Shown here piece after piece: positions 51,840 to 61,326 of a DNA stretch of 64,000 bases. Position 1 is the first letter of the stretch. Each line of letters begins with the position of its first letter. The translations under genes were made by a program, and so were the position numbers. The notes beneath the pieces were generated by a model. It made no database searches. It was not told where the DNA came from and was given only the letters and a program-made list of their open reading frames with translations. Origin of the DNA: an uncultured Lachnospiraceae bacterium (GTDB lineage Bacteria; Bacillota; Clostridia; Lachnospirales; Lachnospiraceae); contig CALWPY010000004.1 in assembly GCA_944383545.1 (NCBI GenBank), positions 1 to 64,000 of the forward strand. Reading direction: 5' to 3'.

Positions 51840-54158
51840 TCATCTGATTTCAAATATACATGCACCGTTTTTATCAGTTCTTATAATTTCTGTTCCCCGC
51901 ATCTCAAGTCTGTCCAATGTTTCCTCAGAAGGGTGTCCGTATACGTTATTTTCTCCACATGAGATTACTGCAGTTTCAGGATTTACAATATCCAGAAATT
52001 CTTCGCAGGAAGAATGTTTGGAACCGTGGTGCGGCACCTTTAATATATCATATTCCGTCAAAATGTTTTTCAAAACAAGCTGTTTTTCCGTATCACTGCC
52101 TATATCGCCTGTAAAAAGAATGCTTTTCCCCTTACACTCCACAGAAAACACCATTGAACATTCATTTTTGTCCATTACATTTGAAGAAATTCCGGCTCCG
52201 GGATATAACACTTTTATTTTTGCACCACTTTTTTCTATTTTATCCGAAAGGAAAACATCCCCTGCCTTTACAAATATAATTTCCGTCCCTGCTTTTTTTG
52301 CCGCATTTTCAAGTTCACTATAACCCTCCTGCATTGGAGCTTCTTGTGAAAACACCAGATATTTAATACTAATGCCCATTATTTCCTTATTATTCAGCAG
52401 ATACAGGATGCCACTGATATGGTCGGTATCGGTATGCGAGATAAATGCATAATCCACATCTGCCATACCATAATACTTTAAGGCAGGTGCCAGAGTATAT
52501 TCTCCCAGGCCGTCATTATATGCCGAGCCTCCATCTACCAGAATATTTACCCCCTCCGGCAAATGAATCATAGCTCCGTCACCCTGACCGACATCCAGAA
52601 ACACAAACCGAAATACATTATTCTTCCATTTCAGGCACATACATATAAACAGAATGCACAGGCTTATATAAATTACCGGTACTCCTTTAGAAATTCTTTT
52701 TGCAGGATTCTTCCCCTTATTCAGATAAATTCTCCAATAAAGGACAACAAGGCCTGCCAGCATAATATAATAAACAATTATAAGCCATAAAGGCGGTCTT
52801 CCTATGTTAATTCTTGCACAGGGAAGTTTGAGTGAAATACTGCACATAATCTCATACAGTTTTAAAATAACATAACATGGAGCAATGGTTATTTCAGCAA
52901 TGTTCACAGAAATCAAACCAATAATACCACTTATAAATGCTGAGGCCGCCACCGTTCCCATTAGCGGTATAACTATGATATTAATAAACAATCCGTATAA
53001 CGGCAGTTCATAATAATAATAGAGTATGATTGGCGACATTACCAGATTTACGGATATCGATACCACAATGTTCTTAAAAAAAGCATTCCACGACTGTCCC
53101 TTATTGATATAATTTCCCAGAATCACCCCGAAAACAGCCGAAAAACTCATCTGAAGTCCCGCATCTGATATGGAATCAGGATTTATTATCAACATAATAA
53201 CGAGCGCCGTTCCCAAGGAATTCGGCGTGTCCTGAGCCTTACCGGCCGCCCTTGCAAAAAACCCTATACCCAGCATTATCACCGACCTTATGGTAGCATA
53301 TGCAAAACCCGTCATCATCCCATATAAAATGATAAATAAAACCGCAACAATACATGTAATCTTCTGCCCGGCTCCCATGCGTTTCAAAATTCCTGCAAAA
53401 CCTTCACCTATCAGTGTCACATGGAGTGCGGATATTGCAAGTATATGTGCTATTCCACCTGACTGATAAAGTTTTTTTACGGTTTTATCAATATCAGTCT
53501 TATCTCCCAGAAACATCGCCTTTACAACTGAGGCTTCCTTTTCATCTAAAATAATATCATACACGCCTGAAAAGCGTTCCCTAAGCACAAGAAGCATATA
53601 TTCAAACTTATTATATTCCGATGAAACCGTCTCTATATAAGAAGGCTCTATTTTCAAATATATCCCCTGTCCTCTGTAATAGCTTTCAGCATCGAAACCT
53701 CCCGGATTTGCACTCTTCTCGTGCGTCTTCACTACTCCGCATACTCTAAGCTTCTGCCCTGGTTTAATTTTTCTTATATTCCGTAATAATTCCTCCTGAT
53801 ATACGGATGCCGTGATTTTTTCACCCTTCCATTTAAGGATAAGTTCAACACTATTTTCCTTCTCCGTATATTTTACAAGTTCAGCCGTAATTTCCACATC
53901 CTCATTAAGAGGAAATTTTCCTTCTATGCCTTTTTCTCTGTTTATTCCGCATAAAAGCCCGGCAAACACTGCCGAAAAAAGCAGAATGAGGCATTTTGAT
54001 ATTTTCTTTTTATCCCAATGCCTCATTCTGCAATATATCAGAGCAACAAAACATAACGCCGACATAATTACGCCTGCCCAAACCGCACCGGGTGAAATTT
54101 TACTTATCGCCTCTCCAAGCGCAAACATAATTCCGACCCAAAAAAGCGGTCTTTTCAA
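51840..54158 (-). CDS. comEC: ComEC/Rec2 DNA-uptake channel protein
   Basis: The 772-aa protein has an N-terminal DUF4131-type region, a Competence domain with many membrane helices (about 220-500; SGGIAHILAISALHVTLIG is the family core) and a C-terminal metallo-beta-lactamase domain with FVDVGQGDGAMIHL-like FLDVGQGDGAMIHL, SHTDTDHISG and HHGSKHSS. It forms the channel for single-stranded DNA entry. The start is TTG at 54158, directly following the TAA of the GerMN gene. No comEA is next to it; it is the end of the operon starting at 61236 or at the kinase. Confidence 0.94.
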   Translation of the reverse strand: MKRPLFWVGIMFALGEAISKISPGAVWAGVIMSALCFVALIYCRMRHWDKKKISKCLILLFSAVFAGLLCGINREKGIEGKFPLNEDVEITAELVKYTEKENSVELILKWKGEKITASVYQEELLRNIRKIKPGQKLRVCGVVKTHEKSANPGGFDAESYYRGQGIYLKIEPSYIETVSSEYNKFEYMLLVLRERFSGVYDIILDEKEASVVKAMFLGDKTDIDKTVKKLYQSGGIAHILAISALHVTLIGEGFAGILKRMGAGQKITCIVAVLFIILYGMMTGFAYATIRSVIMLGIGFFARAAGKAQDTPNSLGTALVIMLIINPDSISDAGLQMSFSAVFGVILGNYINKGQSWNAFFKNIVVSISVNLVMSPIILYYYYELPLYGLFINIIVIPLMGTVAASAFISGIIGLISVNIAEITIAPCYVILKLYEIMCSISLKLPCARINIGRPPLWLIIVYYIMLAGLVVLYWRIYLNKGKNPAKRISKGVPVIYISLCILFICMCLKWKNNVFRFVFLDVGQGDGAMIHLPEGVNILVDGGSAYNDGLGEYTLAPALKYYGMADVDYAFISHTDTDHISGILYLLNNKEIMGISIKYLVFSQEAPMQEGYSELENAAKKAGTEIIFVKAGDVFLSDKIEKSGAKIKVLYPGAGISSNVMDKNECSMVFSVECKGKSILFTGDIGSDTEKQLVLKNILTEYDILKVPHHGSKHSSCEEFLDIVNPETAVISCGENNVYGHPSEETLDRLEMRGTEIIRTDKNGACIFEIR

Positions 54159-55067
54159 TTAATTAAGTAATCCTCCTTCAAAATAAAGTATTTCACTGAT
54201 ATCCACAAGCTGTCTGTAAGATTCACGTCTTTCACCATCAATAGTAATATGGACTCCTGAAATATCTCTTATGGATGTAAGCGAATTAACAAGAGCATAA
54301 ATTGTTACCGATGGATTTACACTCCCGTTCTGTTCATCAAATTCCCTGCTAAAATCCACATAACAAATGCTATCCTTCACATATATCCTGTTAACCTTTG
54401 TTCCCTCCGGAAATACATTCCGCCTGTCCAGCTCTCCCGTGACACACTCTGCAAGTGATTCCTGCGGCTCTATACCTATTATTATTTCTGACCTGTCCAG
54501 TCCGTCACCATCCTCATCAGGGAGATAAAGCGTTACCCTTTCCTGATTTATACTGTCTTCTCCCAAACTGTCATAAAACAAAAATGAACTCATGGTATAT
54601 ACTTTATCTTCAATAATGGTATCATCCAACGTACTAAGTATAAATCTTACCGAAGCTATATCATTAATCTGACTTAATGAGCATACCACTGCAGCCTTGT
54701 TTAAAACAAGCTCTTCCTGGGTTATCGAAGTTTCAATGTCAATATTTAGTACCACATTATTATATTCATCCATTGAGAAGCCATTATAAATCATTTTATC
54801 AGAAAGCTTTTGATTACTCATAATTTCTTCTATGGATGCAGATACAGAATAAGGCTGTTTAAGCTGGTAAGCATCTTCATCTGCCTTTAGCTCATTACCC
54901 TCAACATAATAAAGGTCCACCATACTGACTTCTATCACTTCATCTGTAGCTGTTTCATCATTCTCCGCAGTTCCACAGCCGGGTACAAAAATAAGCAAGA
55001 TTAAAAAAACAAATAAAGCTGTTACCTTACATAATATTGAATTGTAAGAAATATCGCTTTTTCTCAT
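54159..55067 (-). CDS. GerMN-domain lipoprotein
   Basis: The 302-aa protein has a lipobox (LIFVPGC) and a C-terminal GerMN domain (about 175-290: VTLYLPDEDGDGLDRSEIII, VNRIYVKDSICYVDFSREF, YALVNSLTSIRDISGVHITI). GerMN domains occur in spore germination protein GerM and in LpqB beside the MtrB kinase of actinobacteria. Its ATG directly follows the kinase stop (TAAATG), so it probably works with that kinase outside the membrane. Confidence 0.87.
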   Translation of the reverse strand: MRKSDISYNSILCKVTALFVFLILLIFVPGCGTAENDETATDEVIEVSMVDLYYVEGNELKADEDAYQLKQPYSVSASIEEIMSNQKLSDKMIYNGFSMDEYNNVVLNIDIETSITQEELVLNKAAVVCSLSQINDIASVRFILSTLDDTIIEDKVYTMSSFLFYDSLGEDSINQERVTLYLPDEDGDGLDRSEIIIGIEPQESLAECVTGELDRRNVFPEGTKVNRIYVKDSICYVDFSREFDEQNGSVNPSVTIYALVNSLTSIRDISGVHITIDGERRESYRQLVDISEILYFEGGLLN

Positions 55068-56528
55068 TTAAAACTCTCCTTGTATACGCTTTCTGCCCTT
55101 TTCATTTTTTGTTTCCACATGCTTTATAGGAAGCTTAACCGTAAAGGTAGTGCCCTTTCCCGATTCGCTATAGAGCTTTATCGTACCTCCATGCATAAGT
55201 ATGGAATTTCTGGCTATTGAAAGGCCCAGACCCGTACCGCCTGTATCCCTGCTCCTTGCCTTGTCAACCCTGTAAAATCTTTCAAATACCTGTTCTTTAC
55301 AATCATCCGGTATTCCCACGCCCGAATCTGCTACTTTAATATAGAAATATTTGTGGTCGGCATTTAAAGATACCTTTACCCAGCCGTTATCCACATTATA
55401 CTTTATTGCATTTTCAATTAAATTAGATATAGCAAGAGAAAGCTTAACTTCATCTACCTCCGCATTAACTTCCCTGTAACTTTCGTAGATTATTTCAATG
55501 TTTCTGGTTTGTGCAATAGGTGTCACCCTCTTAAGTATTACTTCAATAAGAGCATTTATATCTTCATCTGTTATATTAAGGGATGCCGCCTGCTTTTCCG
55601 TCTTTACCATTACAAGAAGGTCATTTATTATTTTAGTCTCTCTGTCCAGCTCATCGACTATATCATTCATAAACTCCTTATACATTTCTTCCGTGACATT
55701 TTCATTCTGCAAGAGGGAATCAGCCAGAACTTTCATGGATGTGATTGGAGTTTTTAATTCATGTGATACATTCGATACAAACTCCTGTCTGGAAGAATCA
55801 ATGGAATTAAGTTTATTTATAACTTCATTGTATTTTTCCGCCATTAACCTTGTTTCTTTAAATCCCTTTACCGGAAGTTCTTCATCCAGATTTCCACCCG
55901 ATAACGTGGATATCTGGGCACTGATTCTGTTCATCCCCTTCACGGAATACTTTGCAATAACAAATGCGCCTGCAGCAAATATAATCAGAATAATGACAAC
56001 AAGGAAATTAACTCTGTTTACTACACTGTCCGACACTTCATTTTCATTTCCGAGAGATAAAGTAATAACTATGACTCCCTTTATTTCACCGCCGTCATTT
56101 ACCGGCAGGATTATTTCCATATAATCATCATACACATTTGAAATTTCTTCCTCTGCACCCGTCATGACAGAAATGGCGTCACTGCTAATCAGATATGCTC
56201 CTTTTTTATACATATAGGTATCGGAAACTATTTCATAAGATGTATTAACCACCATTATACGGCCGTTAAGAACATTTGCAGTCTGTGTAACATCATATTC
56301 CGTCGTGCCGTCCTCAAATGACATTTCACTCCGTATAATCTCATCCGATATCTGATAGCCTGCACTTCTTGCAGCATCAAGTGTCTGTTCGATATATTCG
56401 CTTCTGAAAGTTCTTATCATCACAAGATTATAAATAAGAAGACATATAAACAGCAGCATAAAAACCGATACAATTATAAATGTTTTTGTACTTATATTAA
56501 AATGCTTTAATTTTTCTGATTTTTTCAT
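55068..56528 (-). CDS. Sensor histidine kinase without adjacent response regulator
   Basis: The 486-aa kinase has two membrane helices (about 15-38 and 175-197) flanking an outer sensor, a HAMP region, the phospho-acceptor SHELKTPITSMK, N box NLIENAIKYN, G1 DSGVGIPDD and G2 GGTGLGLSIARN, all intact. Unlike most such kinases no response regulator gene adjoins it; upstream is an M14-type gene (14 nt), downstream the GerMN lipoprotein. I choose the ATG at 56528; an in-frame TTG 6 nt upstream is possible. The kinase/lipoprotein pair recalls MtrB-LpqB. Confidence 0.92.
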   Translation of the reverse strand: MKKSEKLKHFNISTKTFIIVSVFMLLFICLLIYNLVMIRTFRSEYIEQTLDAARSAGYQISDEIIRSEMSFEDGTTEYDVTQTANVLNGRIMVVNTSYEIVSDTYMYKKGAYLISSDAISVMTGAEEEISNVYDDYMEIILPVNDGGEIKGVIVITLSLGNENEVSDSVVNRVNFLVVIILIIFAAGAFVIAKYSVKGMNRISAQISTLSGGNLDEELPVKGFKETRLMAEKYNEVINKLNSIDSSRQEFVSNVSHELKTPITSMKVLADSLLQNENVTEEMYKEFMNDIVDELDRETKIINDLLVMVKTEKQAASLNITDEDINALIEVILKRVTPIAQTRNIEIIYESYREVNAEVDEVKLSLAISNLIENAIKYNVDNGWVKVSLNADHKYFYIKVADSGVGIPDDCKEQVFERFYRVDKARSRDTGGTGLGLSIARNSILMHGGTIKLYSESGKGTTFTVKLPIKHVETKNEKGRKRIQGEF

Positions 56529-56542
56529 TTCCAACTCTTTTT

Positions 56543-57472
56543 CTATTCCGGAACTATTCTGAAGACAATGGTATTTGCCGTAATAAGAGGATTGTCATTA
56601 TAAAAAAATACATTTCCCGAAACACCTGATTTTATTTTTTCAAGTACTTCTCCCTCATAAGGGTCAATTACCTCGGCAATCACTTCGCCCTCTCTTACAT
56701 AATCATATATCCTTACCTTACGTTTAAGTATTCCTGCCTTACTTGCTTTTACTGATACAAGCTGACTTTCCGATATCTGCTTTGGCGGAAACGGCACGTC
56801 ACTTGTCTCACAATCAATTAAATCTGTTTCCTTAAGAAATCTTAAGACTGCTTCAATACACATTTCGGCAGTCATGTTTTCAACATAGTCTGTCTCACAG
56901 GCATAAATGGAAAATGCCCTGGTCTCCCATATCTGCCAGTTATAGTTAAGTGTTGTCGTGTCATATGGTCGCGGTTTTCTTAACACTGTATAAGGCAGTC
57001 CGAATTTCATGGCAAGCTCAGGAGTTTCATATCCCGTTTCCATCATTCTGACATGAGGAATGTATACACCCGAAAGGTAATTAGAAGTAAACTGGATGCC
57101 GTATTCATAATGCTGGATTTTTTCAAAAAGTCCTGCCGCTATTCTCTGCGTCGTCTCTCCCAGATTATAGCCCGGAAACATCCTGTTTATGTCAGTATTA
57201 TCTGATACCCAGAAACGCTTTCCTATATTCATTGAAAAATGATTTGCCGTAGGAATTATAAGTATACTCTTACCCTTTTTAATGCATCCTGCCGCCTCAA
57301 GCTTTTTTAAGTGTTTCACAAGCTGTGAACATATGTAAACCTGTTGCACCTCATTACCTCTGGTAGAGCCTACAATACACGCCGACTTTTCTCCTGAGCC
57401 AAACTCATAGCCTGTAATGCGAAAATCATCCCTGTAAATCGAATTCATGGTAAATATCGTTTTCTTTTTCAT
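56543..57472 (-). CDS. M14 aspartoacylase/succinylglutamate desuccinylase-like protein, metal ligands lost
   Basis: The 309-aa protein aligns along its length with the gene upstream, but the zinc motif HGDE of that paralogue reads STRGNE here (His to Arg), and the second histidine region DIHAS reads GIQFTS (His to Gln). The C-terminal lipoyl/barrel-sandwich-like part (ILKRKVRIYDYVREGEVIAE, NVFFYNDNPLI) is kept. So it is probably a non-catalytic partner or a binder. AGGAGGAGCTGAC precedes the ATG, 12 nt after the paralogue. Confidence 0.85.
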   Translation of the reverse strand: MKKKTIFTMNSIYRDDFRITGYEFGSGEKSACIVGSTRGNEVQQVYICSQLVKHLKKLEAAGCIKKGKSILIIPTANHFSMNIGKRFWVSDNTDINRMFPGYNLGETTQRIAAGLFEKIQHYEYGIQFTSNYLSGVYIPHVRMMETGYETPELAMKFGLPYTVLRKPRPYDTTTLNYNWQIWETRAFSIYACETDYVENMTAEMCIEAVLRFLKETDLIDCETSDVPFPPKQISESQLVSVKASKAGILKRKVRIYDYVREGEVIAEVIDPYEGEVLEKIKSGVSGNVFFYNDNPLITANTIVFRIVPE

Positions 57473-57484
57473 GTCAGCTCCTCC

Positions 57485-58417
57485 TTAAGACCTTTCCAAT
57501 ATTCTTCCGACAAGTGAGCCTTCATATACTACAGGATATTCTCTGAGAGTAAAAATAACTCCGTTGCAGGGTGAAAATATCTTCTGAAGTATCTTTCCCG
57601 TAAGAGGTTCTACAATATCACCAATGTGTTCTCCGATTTTTACATTCATCCAATGGTCTGCTTCCGGCACGAATATACCTGATGATGCGGCATTTAAGAA
57701 ATGCACACTCCCGTCCGTGGATTCAATGGACTTCTTTGGCTCAATTACATCACCTGTCCATATTCCCAAATCTTTTAAAAGCACAAAAATACCATCCGTC
57801 AGCTGGTCACAATAGGATTTAGTGATTCTCATTCCCACGCCCATTTCAACAACAAGCGTAGGCGTTCCCACTGAATTAAGTGAATATGCCAGTGTGGATT
57901 CAAGAACAGTTGCCGCACTGTGTACCCAGATAAAATCTATATTGGCCCTTCTTGCAAAAGGAAGAAGGGTATCTTTTGATATTTCATTAATTCTTATCTG
58001 AGGAATCTCCTGAAGAAAGATGTTGCTTGCATGTATGTCCATCGCAAGATTCGAGCCTTTTATGTCCTCCACTGTTTTTGACGCAAAATACTCGGCCATT
58101 GAGCCGTCCTTTGAGCCGGGAAAAATCCTGTTCATATCCAGGTCAAAGCCAGGTATTCCTCTCTGTATGGTATCTATTCCAAGAGGATTTATGGCAGGAT
58201 AGACATCAACTATTCCTTTCAGATTAGACTTATCCTCTTCAAGTCTTCTTACAAGCTCATAACACACATACTGTCCTTCCAGCTCATCGCCGTGTATGCC
58301 GGTTACTATGCTCATTCTTTTCTCTTTTCCCGTAAGCTTATCCGGCTGTATACGATTTTTTACTATTGACAGCTCTTCATCCACGGGCAAATCTACTGAT
58401 GCCACTTTTAATATCAT
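57485..58417 (-). CDS. M14 aspartoacylase/succinylglutamate desuccinylase-like zinc enzyme
   Basis: The 310-aa protein has the zinc motif TGIHGDELEG (His, Glu) and the second His in MDIHAS, plus VVEMGVGMR near the catalytic Glu position. It ends in a barrel-sandwich domain (IGEHIGDIVEPLTGKILQKI, CNGVIFTLREYPVVYEGSLV). The family removes acyl groups from amino acids, cleaving amide bonds. The start overlaps the stop of the transglutaminase gene (ATGA). In this operon it could undo or trim an amide made by the ATP-grasp enzyme; that is inference. Confidence 0.88.
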   Translation of the reverse strand: MILKVASVDLPVDEELSIVKNRIQPDKLTGKEKRMSIVTGIHGDELEGQYVCYELVRRLEEDKSNLKGIVDVYPAINPLGIDTIQRGIPGFDLDMNRIFPGSKDGSMAEYFASKTVEDIKGSNLAMDIHASNIFLQEIPQIRINEISKDTLLPFARRANIDFIWVHSAATVLESTLAYSLNSVGTPTLVVEMGVGMRITKSYCDQLTDGIFVLLKDLGIWTGDVIEPKKSIESTDGSVHFLNAASSGIFVPEADHWMNVKIGEHIGDIVEPLTGKILQKIFSPCNGVIFTLREYPVVYEGSLVGRILERS

Positions 58418-59202
58418 CTTACTTCCTCCACTCTAACTTCAATAGTCTGAGTCTGCTCTGCCGCCCCCAGGAAATGCCCCTTGGAAACAATACAATTTTC
58501 ATAATCTCTTCCATGAGATATCTTTATATAGTCTCCGTCAACCACTTTGTCATTAGTAGGGTCAAAACCATACCAGTTGCCGTTTTCGTTAATTTCAACC
58601 CATGCGTGTGAAACGCCTTCTCCCATCATCATGCCTACCACATATCTTGCAGTAATTCCTCTTTCCCGCAGAAATGCAAGCATTATATGTGCATAATCCT
58701 GACAGACGCCCTTTCTGTATTTAAACGCCTCGGAAGCCGATGTAAGCACATCCGTAATACCCTGTACATATTCCATGCATGAATAAATTTCTTTCATAAT
58801 GCTGTAAGATACGTCATAAGGTCTCATGCTGTCATACCCATACCTTTCAGATAATTCATTTAAGAATTCTCTCATGTTTTTGTCCATTGCCGTTAGCTTT
58901 GTAGGATATTTATATATGGCAAGAGGCTCCTCATCTTTCTCAAAAGCCGTTTCATCTATCAGCACATTTCCTTCTGCTTTGAATTTAAATGTGTCATGAG
59001 GCGCCATAATGCTTCCGATAATCATATGATTACCGAAAGCATCTACTGTTTCTGTTTTATCATCCCTGTCCACTTCGGTCCAGAGATGCTTAATCTTCTG
59101 TCTCTCTGTGTTCATAGGAACTATGCGGAGTGAATAATGATGGCTGTTTATTAAATTACTGAATTGATATTTCGTAGTATAAACAAAATGAAGTTCTTTC
59201 AT
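58414..59202 (-). CDS. Transglutaminase-like cysteine protease of the ATP-grasp/alpha-E cluster
   Basis: The 262-aa cytoplasmic protein has the bacterial transglutaminase-like N-terminal region (YTTKYQFSNLINSHHYSLRI) and a core with catalytic Cys in KGVCQDYAHIMLAFLRE, His in VSHAWVEIN and Asp in WYGFDPTND. The same three-gene set, circularly permuted ATP-grasp, alpha-E and transglutaminase, is common in bacteria and has been proposed to make and process peptide-like compounds (Iyer and Aravind's amidoligase work). It starts 70 nt after the alpha-E gene. Confidence 0.9.
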   Translation of the reverse strand: MKELHFVYTTKYQFSNLINSHHYSLRIVPMNTERQKIKHLWTEVDRDDKTETVDAFGNHMIIGSIMAPHDTFKFKAEGNVLIDETAFEKDEEPLAIYKYPTKLTAMDKNMREFLNELSERYGYDSMRPYDVSYSIMKEIYSCMEYVQGITDVLTSASEAFKYRKGVCQDYAHIMLAFLRERGITARYVVGMMMGEGVSHAWVEINENGNWYGFDPTNDKVVDGDYIKISHGRDYENCIVSKGHFLGAAEQTQTIEVRVEEVR

Positions 59203-59272
59203 ATTTTCCCCCGACTGTATACCATGGTAACCGGCAACATTAGTGCCAAAAACTGCCTATCATAATATTATA

Positions 59273-59941
59273 CTACATTTTAATGAGATTTTCTACAGCT
59301 TCTATCGCTACCTTATAATCCGTATCAGGCTTCTCAAGCTCATATGCAAGCTTATAGTAATTGAGTTTATCAAACTGTACTCTTGCCCTTGTTCCGTATA
59401 ACTGAATTTGCTCAAAATGTCTTTTAAGTTCCTGTTTTTCGTCTCCATGTCTGAGACACAAATCCAGACGCTCTATCCTTCTGCCGACCTTAATTAAGTT
59501 TCTTATTATAATGTCATCAACACAGTCATCTATACATCCCCAGAAAGCAAGTATATTATCCCTGACTATCTGAAGCTCTATAAGAGGAGAGTCACTCACT
59601 CTTGCCTTTTTCATTTCAAAAACTGCCATTTCTATGTATGCCAGCGAATCACTTGAAATGAAATCCCTCATAACAAGAGCATTGTCATACGCTCTGTAAA
59701 GATTACTGAATATTGAGTCCTCATTGTCAGTATCATAAGCATATTTCCTGATAAAATCATCAGCAGAGGTATAGACATTGGGAATATTAAGTCTCTCGCA
59801 ATATTCAATATAAAAATCGGGCTTCATGTCAAGCATCATGTCAAAGCTGTTTTCATATCTTTTAAGGGTTGTAAATACCCTCTCGCTGTATCTTCCCAGC
59901 CACATTAAATTATTTGCCTTTTCTATTGAGATAATACCCAT
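59273..59941 (-). CDS. Alpha-E domain protein
   Basis: The 222-aa, wholly helical protein starts ISIEKANNLMWLGRYSERVF, the alpha-E signature (NLYWLGRY.ER), and continues with NALVMRDFISSDSLAYIEMA. It is shorter than many alpha-E proteins (about 300 aa), missing part of the middle or end. Function unknown; it always keeps company with the ATP-grasp enzyme. The gene overlaps the ATP-grasp gene by 19 nt. Confidence 0.9.
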   Translation of the reverse strand: MGIISIEKANNLMWLGRYSERVFTTLKRYENSFDMMLDMKPDFYIEYCERLNIPNVYTSADDFIRKYAYDTDNEDSIFSNLYRAYDNALVMRDFISSDSLAYIEMAVFEMKKARVSDSPLIELQIVRDNILAFWGCIDDCVDDIIIRNLIKVGRRIERLDLCLRHGDEKQELKRHFEQIQLYGTRARVQFDKLNYYKLAYELEKPDTDYKVAIEAVENLIKM

Positions 59942-61236
59942 GTGTCCTTAAAGCCTCCTCCCTGAGATGAATTAACTATTGCCGAATCCGGATTTCTTGA
60001 AAATCTGGTAAGACCGCTCTTCCATACCTCTGCTTTATCCGATGTAAGTACGAACGCTCTTAAATCAGCTTTTCTTTTAACTATTTTATCCCCGTCAAGC
60101 ACGTCTAAATCGAGGAAGTTTATTACCTCCTGAGCGATAAACCTTCTTGGCTCCGAAATTATCTTATTCTTAAAATCCGCAACTTCTTCTTTACTTAAAT
60201 CTTTACCGAATACAACGCCGTATCCTCCTGCTTCCGCCACGTCCTTAATAACAAGCTTTTCAAAGTTTTCCAAAACGTATTTTCTGTCCTCCTCATAGAA
60301 AGGAAGATAAGTAGGAGCATTGTTTAATATCGGCTCTTCATTTAAATAATATTTAATTATCTTTGGAACGAAATAATATATACCCTTGTCATCTGCTATT
60401 CCGTTGCCCGGAGCATTAAGTAAAGCTACATTTCCCTTTTTATATACATCAAATATATGCGGAATTCCAATCACTGACTCAGGAACAAATGTCATAGGGT
60501 CCAGGTAATCGTCGGAAATTCTTCTGTAAACCGCACCTACCTGCATCTTCTCTCCGTCATATTCCTGATAATACAGACGGTCACCTTCTACTACAAGGTC
60601 ATTTCCCGTTGCAAGGATGGAGCCTGTTTTTTCTGCTAAATATGAATGTTCAAAAAACGCTGCATTGTAACGTCCCGGAGTAAGTATTACATTTATTCCG
60701 CCGGTATTTACATAATCCATGGTTTTCTTTAGTAATTCAGCATAATTTCTGTTATCTTCAATGTGGTTGTGAGAAAAAGTATTAGGACTTGCCTTACGGC
60801 AGAGATCTCTTGCAATAAGAGGATATGATGCACCTGAAGGAACTCTTAAGTTATCCTCCAAAACATACCACTTTTCATCATCTCCCTGAACAAGGTCAAT
60901 TCCTGAAATATGGCTGAAAACTCCTTTTGGAGGCATGATTCCCTCACATTCAGGAAGATAACCTGAGGAAGAATATACAAAGTCTTCCGGAATGATTTTG
61001 TCTTTAAGTATCTTTTTTTCATTATAAATATCTGCAAGAAAAAGGTTTAATGCAGTTACCCTCTGAGCCAGTCCTTTATCAAGATAATCAAACTCGGCTT
61101 TTGGAATTATTCTCGGAATAGTATCAAAAGGAAACAACTGCTCTTTAAAAGTATTGTTCTTGTAAATTCCAAATCTCACTCCATAACGGGCCAGAAGATG
61201 GTTCACTGTATTTACGTGTTTGTTCAATTCTTCCAT
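59923..61236 (-). CDS. Circularly permuted ATP-grasp enzyme
   Basis: The 437-aa protein matches the CP_ATPgrasp family (formerly DUF404/DUF407): FPFDTIPRIIPKAEFDYLDK, LEDNLRVPSGASYPL, ILTPGRYNAAFFEHSYLAE, LLNAPGNGIADDKGIYYFVP, VIKDVAEAGGYGVVFG and ADLRAFVL. It should form an amide or ester bond with ATP, adding amino acids to an unknown acceptor. The usual C-terminal part after GGFKDTWVLSQ is short. It heads an operon of up to eight genes ending at comEC, with a promoter at 61327-61355. Confidence 0.92.
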   Translation of the reverse strand: MEELNKHVNTVNHLLARYGVRFGIYKNNTFKEQLFPFDTIPRIIPKAEFDYLDKGLAQRVTALNLFLADIYNEKKILKDKIIPEDFVYSSSGYLPECEGIMPPKGVFSHISGIDLVQGDDEKWYVLEDNLRVPSGASYPLIARDLCRKASPNTFSHNHIEDNRNYAELLKKTMDYVNTGGINVILTPGRYNAAFFEHSYLAEKTGSILATGNDLVVEGDRLYYQEYDGEKMQVGAVYRRISDDYLDPMTFVPESVIGIPHIFDVYKKGNVALLNAPGNGIADDKGIYYFVPKIIKYYLNEEPILNNAPTYLPFYEEDRKYVLENFEKLVIKDVAEAGGYGVVFGKDLSKEEVADFKNKIISEPRRFIAQEVINFLDLDVLDGDKIVKRKADLRAFVLTSDKAEVWKSGLTRFSRNPDSAIVNSSQGGGFKDTWVLSQ

Positions 61237-61294
61237 ATGTGCATCAACTCCTATCCTATATATTCATAATTCAGCTTTTATGCATAAATTATAA

Positions 61295-61322
61295 TCAGGG
61301 GAAAAAGTAAATCTTCCCCTGA
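61295..61322 (-). promoter_or_regulatory. Hairpin at the predicted 5' end of the ATP-grasp operon mRNA
   Basis: TCAGGGGAA (61295-61303) pairs perfectly with TTCCCCTGA (61314-61322). On the minus strand it begins at the predicted transcription start. It could protect the 5' end, or act as the ppk1 terminator, since ppk1 ends at 61414; the U-run after it is weak. Confidence 0.6.
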
Positions 61323-61326
61323 AATA

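Noticed and set aside
55498-56124. 208-codon plus-strand frame opposite the histidine kinase
   Set aside because: The kinase has all catalytic boxes on the minus strand; the antisense product is Ser/Ile/Thr-rich with no start site.
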